A stretch of 64,000 bases of DNA, taken from positions 1-64,000 of the forward strand of contig JAURNL010000033.1 in NCBI GenBank assembly GCA_030830205.1, read 5' to 3'. Within the stretch, counting starts at the first letter, position 1. The number at the start of each line of letters is the position of its first letter. The notes under the pieces were generated by a model, which searched no databases, was not told where the DNA came from, and saw only the letters and a program-made list of their open reading frames with translations. This DNA comes from Crocinitomicaceae bacterium (GTDB taxonomy: Bacteria > Bacteroidota > Bacteroidia > Flavobacteriales_D > Crocinitomicaceae). The position numbers were made by a program, and so were the translations under genes. This document shows positions 59,514 through 64,000 of the stretch, in pieces.

Positions 59514-62510
59514 ATGTATAAATTCCTATTTCTGCTCCTCCCTCTTTCGTCGCTATCTCAGTATTTTCAGCAAAATGTTCATTATCAGATTGAAGTCAAA
59601 TTAAACGACAGAACACATGAGCTTTATGGTTTTGAGGCACTTACATATCAAAATAATTCGCCTCAAACACTCACCGAAATCTACATGCATATTTGGCCAA
59701 ATGCCTATAAAAACAAAGAAACGGCATTAGCAAAGCAACTCAAGCGCAATGAAGGGGATAAAATAGGAAAAGCAGATGCCAATGATCTTGGTTACATTGA
59801 CTCACTAAATTTCATGGTCAATGGAGTCGCTGTTAATTGGGAATACAGTGCTAACGATCAAGATATCGTTATCATTCACCTCGCGAATGGACTAGCGCCA
59901 GGGGAGAGTCTCTTTTTAACCACGCCGTTCAAAGTTAAAGTACCTTCCGGAAGTATTTCTAGACTTGGTCATGTTGGACAATCTTATCAAATCACACAAT
60001 GGTACCCTAAACCGGCAGTCTATGACCAAAACGGTTGGAATGCCATGCCTTATCTAAATCAAGGTGAATTCTATTCTGAATTCGGAAGTTTTGATGTGAA
60101 AATCACGGTACCTGCTAATTATGTTGTGGGTGCAACAGGTGAGCTACAAACAGAAAGTGAAATTACATTTTTGAATCAAAAAGTCGAGGATACAAAAAAG
60201 AAGCTAGATAAATTAGTCGCTACGCGCAGTAACGGTTCCAAGAATTTTCCGGAATCTGCCAGCGAATGGAAAACGCTTCACTACAAACAAGACAGGGTAC
60301 ATGATTTTGCCTGGTTTGCCGATAAGCGTTTCTTGGTACTCAAAGGCGAAGTCGTTCTTCCGCATTCTAAAGAAACAGTAACAACTTGGGCTATGTTCAC
60401 ACCTCAAAATGCAAATTTATGGTCAAATTCACTTGAGTATCTCCACGATGGCACTTATTATTATTCCTTATGGAATGGTGATTATCCATATAAGCACGTA
60501 ACAGCAGTTGATGGAACTATAAGTGCAGGGGGTGGTATGGAGTATCCCATGATCACCGTAATTGGTAATGCAAGTTCAAAAGAAGAACTTGAAGTTGTCA
60601 TTGTACATGAGGTAGGGCACAATTGGTTTTATGGAATCTTAGGCTCCAATGAGCGCGTTCATGGCTGGATGGATGAAGGTCTAAATACCCTCAATGAAAT
60701 GCGTTATGTGCAAACTAAATATCCTGACAATACGCGTTTTTCCGATATGGTTGCTGGCGGTCGCTTTCACCTCAATGATCTCGATCACCACGACTCCGGA
60801 GACATCACCTACCGCACTTTGGCTAGCTTTGGCCTTGACCAACCACTCGAGACACATTCGGACGATTTCTCAAGCTTAAATTATGGCGCCATTATGTACC
60901 AAAAAACGGGGGTAGTTTTCTTTTATGTAATGGATTATCTCGGTCCTGAAAAATTTGATGAAGCCATGTCCGCTTATTATCAATTGTGGAAATTTAAGCA
61001 TCCACAACCTGCCGACCTACAAAAAACATTAGAGACTTACACAGGTAAAGACCTGTCTTGGTTATTTCATGATCTCATTCAAACAACCAAATATATTGAT
61101 TATAAAATAGCAAGTGTGAAGCCCGTTCTCAAAACAGGAAGCATCGTAAAACTAAAAAATCCTGGTCAAGTCAATGGTCCCATAGAAGTCAATGTATATG
61201 GTCTCAACGGACTCATAGAGACAAAATGGGCAGAACCTGGTGCAAGTAGCTTAAAATTAGAATCCAATTATAACGATATCAGCAAAGTTGAGATAGACCG
61301 CGCCAATGATATCCCAGAGCTCAATCGCCAAAACAACCTTTGGTTCAAGGATCAACTTTTTCATAAAGTAGAACCATTACGAATGGAGTTTATGTTTGGT
61401 GATCACGAGAAGGATAAAAGCACCATTTTTTGGATGCCAATGCTCGGAGGTAATGCCTATGATGGCCTCATGGCTGGTGTAACACTTCATAACATTGGTT
61501 TGGCCCCTAGAAAGTTTACATACCTCTTAAGCCCTATGCTATCTACAGCTAGATTAAGACCTGCAGGTATCGCTGAGTTCTCATATCAGATTTTGCCATC
61601 AAAAGCCATCGAACTGATGCGTTTGGGTTTGTCCGTCAAATCTTTTGGTTCTGAACGTGATGCGGCTCAGAACTATTTTGTCGCTTTATCGCCATATTTG
61701 AGCATTAATTTTGGCGATCGCAAAGCCCGTCATGCATTTCATCATGATCTTTTGATTCAGGGTATTTATAAGAACAACATAGCCCATATTTTTAGTAAAG
61801 ATCGTGGTATTTTTGTTCAACATACCATCAATTACCGTAAGCCAGCTTATCAATTGAATTGGACCAATCGCTATGAATACTTTAAAACTAGCGGTGATTT
61901 TCTTGCTACTGAATCAGTTTCGCGCATCTGGACCAACCTCAATCAAAACTTCAACTATTCTGTAGGTAAAATGAACCGCAATATTACATTGAATCTTTTT
62001 GGCGGTTCTACCTTAAAACACATGATTGAGCCATCTATTTTACCTCCAGTTTTTACCTCAGACCGCTTGTTCTGGTCTATGAATGGCTTGAATGGTCAGC
62101 AAGACTTATTTTTGGAAGACTACAACTTTGGTCGTTCAGATGTCAGTGGTTTATGGTCGCAGCAGCGCATGGATCGCCATGGACAATTCCATACGGGAAA
62201 TAGTGCTGGCAGCAACATATATTGGTTGACTACGGCTTCTGTTTATGCGCAATTGCCAATCAAGCCAAACTGTTTTGGTGTTTTTGCCGATTTCGGAGCT
62301 GCACACGGTGTCTTTCAAACGGTTGATACCTACTACAATGCTGGTGTTGCAGTCCGTCTCGGAAAAGTATTGGGCATCTATTTCCCTTTGGTTTACGGAA
62401 GCAATACCTTCTCCAATGACCTCTTCACCAACTATGCACAGAACATTCGCTTTAGTTTACGCATCAATCCTGTCAATAGGCTTGGATTACATTCACGCTT
62501 AAATTCTTAA
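59514..62510 (+). CDS. M1-family zinc metallopeptidase, exported
   Basis: 998 residues from the ATG at 59514, which starts a clean signal peptide (MYKFLFLLLPLSSLSQ); the frame runs upstream to a TTG at 59460, but that lies inside a terminator. An N-terminal M1 beta-saddle is followed by the catalytic domain with the substrate motif 'AGGGMEYPM' and the zinc site HEVGH-x18-E ('VIVHEVGHNWFYG ... GWMDEGLN'). The spacing is exact, so the enzyme should be an active aminopeptidase. A long C-terminal region (about 600-998) of alternating beta strands follows, possibly a membrane-associated beta domain. sppA follows after 1 nt, so an envelope proteolysis operon is likely. Confidence 0.93.
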   Translation: MYKFLFLLLPLSSLSQYFQQNVHYQIEVKLNDRTHELYGFEALTYQNNSPQTLTEIYMHIWPNAYKNKETALAKQLKRNEGDKIGKADANDLGYIDSLNFMVNGVAVNWEYSANDQDIVIIHLANGLAPGESLFLTTPFKVKVPSGSISRLGHVGQSYQITQWYPKPAVYDQNGWNAMPYLNQGEFYSEFGSFDVKITVPANYVVGATGELQTESEITFLNQKVEDTKKKLDKLVATRSNGSKNFPESASEWKTLHYKQDRVHDFAWFADKRFLVLKGEVVLPHSKETVTTWAMFTPQNANLWSNSLEYLHDGTYYYSLWNGDYPYKHVTAVDGTISAGGGMEYPMITVIGNASSKEELEVVIVHEVGHNWFYGILGSNERVHGWMDEGLNTLNEMRYVQTKYPDNTRFSDMVAGGRFHLNDLDHHDSGDITYRTLASFGLDQPLETHSDDFSSLNYGAIMYQKTGVVFFYVMDYLGPEKFDEAMSAYYQLWKFKHPQPADLQKTLETYTGKDLSWLFHDLIQTTKYIDYKIASVKPVLKTGSIVKLKNPGQVNGPIEVNVYGLNGLIETKWAEPGASSLKLESNYNDISKVEIDRANDIPELNRQNNLWFKDQLFHKVEPLRMEFMFGDHEKDKSTIFWMPMLGGNAYDGLMAGVTLHNIGLAPRKFTYLLSPMLSTARLRPAGIAEFSYQILPSKAIELMRLGLSVKSFGSERDAAQNYFVALSPYLSINFGDRKARHAFHHDLLIQGIYKNNIAHIFSKDRGIFVQHTINYRKPAYQLNWTNRYEYFKTSGDFLATESVSRIWTNLNQNFNYSVGKMNRNITLNLFGGSTLKHMIEPSILPPVFTSDRLFWSMNGLNGQQDLFLEDYNFGRSDVSGLWSQQRMDRHGQFHTGNSAGSNIYWLTTASVYAQLPIKPNCFGVFADFGAAHGVFQTVDTYYNAGVAVRLGKVLGIYFPLVYGSNTFSNDLFTNYAQNIRFSLRINPVNRLGLHSRLNS

Positions 62511-62511
62511 T

Positions 62512-64000
62512 ATGTCTGAAAATCGACTTTCCTTTAGTAAATTATTTTGGCCGAGTTTTCTTGCTGTTATTGTGGCAGGCTTTGTGGGTATGGTCTTTTT
62601 CTTCCTCATTTTAGGAGGTATAATTGGTTCTTTTGGTGACTTTGGTCCAGCGCCGCTGGCCTTGCGTGAAAAAACAGTTTTACATGTTAAATTAACCGGT
62701 ACAATTCAAGATGAGTCAGCGGATTCTTTTGATCCAACTGCATTGCGCTTGAACCGCACCATAGGTTTACCTGAAATTATTATTGGATTACAAGAAGCAG
62801 CTCAAGATTCTAAAATCAAAGGAGTTTTCCTAGAAATGAATAATCCTAGCATGGGAATGGCCACTGCAGAAGAATTGAGAGAGGCCATAAATGAATTTCA
62901 AAAAACAGGGAAGTTCGTCGTTGCATATCTTTCTGGAGAACAAATTGGTCAACTCGATTATTATGTAAGTAGCATTTGTAAAGAAATTTACGGGATGAGT
63001 GGCTCTAATTTTTTATGGAGTGGCTTACACGCTGAAAGTTATTTCTTTAAAAATTTGCTTGATGAGCTTCAAATTGGAGTGATGGTAGTAAGGGGCAAAG
63101 AAAATGACTTCAAGAGTGCGGTTGAGCCTTTTTTTAGGTCAGAAATGTCTGATTCAAGTCGCTTACAAATGAAAGAGTTATTAGGTGGCTTATGGCAGAA
63201 GTCACGCAATGATATTTCTAAAAGTCGAGGTATAGATACCCTTTTTTTAGATTCATTGGTGAATACATTTGCGGTGCGTAACCTCAGGCATGCAGCCGAA
63301 CATCAAATGATTGATAAAGCACTTTATAGACATGAGGTAATTGCTCTGCTTAAGAAAAAAGTAGGAATTGATGAAAATACCCCATTGCGTCTGCAAGACT
63401 TTGGTAAGTATGCTCGCGATACTTTTCATGACCAACAATTGCTAGCTAGACAAGAACGACATATTGCCGTTATTCTTGCAGAGGGAGATGTTGCTACGTC
63501 AGGAAAGGGCTTAAGTACAGAGCGTATTGCCAAAATGCTACGTCAGGTGCGCGATGATGATGATGTTCGAGGTGTCATACTACGAATCAATAGTCCTGGA
63601 GGTTCGGCTCTTGCTAGTGAAGAAATTTGGAAAGAAGTCTCTCTTACTGCAGATAAAAAACCCTTGTATATTTCTATGGGAGACTATGCTGCATCTGGCG
63701 GTTATTATATTGCTATGCCTGGAGCAAAAATTTTTGCTAATTCCATGACCATAACAGGTTCAATTGGTGTTTTTGGTGTAGTGCCCTATGCAGGGGATTT
63801 TCTCAAAAATAAATTGGGAATTACAACTGATGAAGTTAGATCTCATCGCTACGGGTCACTTTCTCTTACACATCAACTTAGTAAGGAGGAGTTGGCATTT
63901 ATGCAAATGGAAGTAGATGAGGTCTATACTCAATTTGTTGACCGTGTGGCAAATGGACGCAAAATGACAGCAGCTGAAGTACAATTAGTGGCCCGAGGTA
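62512..64000 (+). CDS. sppA: Signal peptide peptidase SppA (67K type), partial at window end
   Basis: ATG at 62512; open to the last base (496 codons visible). One N-terminal membrane helix (about 14-40). Two ClpP-like serine-protease halves follow: the first ends with the general base Lys201 in 'ENDFKSAVEPFFRSEM', and the second carries the nucleophile Ser395 in 'GDYAASGGYYIAM', matching the Ser-Lys dyad of E. coli SppA across tandem halves. It degrades cleaved signal peptides in the inner membrane. It starts 1 nt after the M1 peptidase stop. The C-terminus (about 90 residues by family length) lies outside the window. Confidence 0.95.
   Translation, partial: MSENRLSFSKLFWPSFLAVIVAGFVGMVFFFLILGGIIGSFGDFGPAPLALREKTVLHVKLTGTIQDESADSFDPTALRLNRTIGLPEIIIGLQEAAQDSKIKGVFLEMNNPSMGMATAEELREAINEFQKTGKFVVAYLSGEQIGQLDYYVSSICKEIYGMSGSNFLWSGLHAESYFFKNLLDELQIGVMVVRGKENDFKSAVEPFFRSEMSDSSRLQMKELLGGLWQKSRNDISKSRGIDTLFLDSLVNTFAVRNLRHAAEHQMIDKALYRHEVIALLKKKVGIDENTPLRLQDFGKYARDTFHDQQLLARQERHIAVILAEGDVATSGKGLSTERIAKMLRQVRDDDDVRGVILRINSPGGSALASEEIWKEVSLTADKKPLYISMGDYAASGGYYIAMPGAKIFANSMTITGSIGVFGVVPYAGDFLKNKLGITTDEVRSHRYGSLSLTHQLSKEELAFMQMEVDEVYTQFVDRVANGRKMTAAEVQLVARG

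Noticed and set aside
1-64000. CRISPR arrays, insertion sequences, integrases, toxin-antitoxin or phage-defence systems
   Set aside because: No regularly spaced direct repeats, transposase, recombinase, restriction or defence domains were seen on either strand.

Overview
The window is a gene-dense chromosomal segment from a member of the Bacteroidota, most likely the Flavobacteriales (Crocinitomicaceae/Cryomorphaceae-like). The evidence is as follows. At least six proteins end in a type IX secretion (T9SS) C-terminal sorting domain. SecD and SecF are fused. SprB-type and MopE-type repeats occur in secreted proteins. Promoters match the Bacteroidota -33 TTTG / -7 TAnnTTTG pattern rather than the E. 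coli pattern. Shine-Dalgarno sequences are largely absent. I see no tRNA, rRNA, CRISPR array, insertion sequence, integrase or phage gene, and no compositional island.

Layout. 1-411: end of a Vps10/BNR-type exported protein and a bidirectional terminator. 412-4245 (minus): uvrB, a DUF3817 membrane protein, an SRPBCC protein and fabI. 4281-5075: an AHSA1 protein coupled to a DUF1801 protein. 5057-5223 (minus): a 48-residue small gene with its own UUCG-loop terminator, previously uncalled. 5290-7239: fructose-bisphosphate aldolase and accD. 7284-13118: two large T9SS cargo proteins, one PNGase F-like with a LamG domain and one choice-of-anchor B. 13125-16512: a tightly overlapped operon of GT2 glycosyltransferase, HAD phosphatase, MORN-type protein and GT4 glycosyltransferase. 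16521-19613: secDF. 19658-22684: VIT/VWA/TPR/DUF2135 protein. 22688-25798 (minus): SprB-repeat T9SS protein. 25874-28213: yaaA, DUF2452 and a FAD oxidoreductase. 28306-32191: TPR/coiled-coil exported protein and an Mpl-type muropeptide ligase. 32181-41575 (minus): DUF4199-like, rho, an 'asparagine synthetase B-like' exported protein, dnaB, nth, a J-domain membrane protein, menE-like and dnaX. 41633-46757 (minus): a BNR T9SS protein and an M16 peptidase pair. 46820-48596: a secreted repeat protein and an NlpC/P60 peptidase. 48578-51448 (minus): membrane protein, agmatinase family, murQ and a PyrR-like phosphoribosyltransferase. 51518-53050 (minus): a T9SS beta-propeller protein behind a cobalamin riboswitch. 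53192-56610: a membrane protein, rpsO and pnp. 56749-64000: MopE-repeat T9SS protein, M1 metallopeptidase and sppA (cut by the window end).

Most genes are housekeeping: replication (dnaB, dnaX), repair (uvrB, nth), fatty acid synthesis (fabI, accD), termination (rho), RNA decay (pnp with rpsO), secretion (secDF, sppA), and wall recycling (mpl, murQ, NlpC/P60). They are mixed with a large exported complement.

The most notable signals are: (1) a cobalamin riboswitch in front of a single T9SS-secreted beta-propeller, which suggests a BtuG-like surface B12-binding protein delivered by T9SS; (2) dnaX broken by an in-phase A-AAA-AAG heptamer within a run of ten A, with the missing C-terminal domain open in the -1 frame, which is a gamma/tau frameshift or slippage arrangement; (3) five transcription units in which a perfect TAnnTTTG box lies exactly 4 nt before the start codon, implying leaderless mRNAs; (4) the uncalled 48-aa gene. 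All functions are inferred from sequence by eye. No database search was run.
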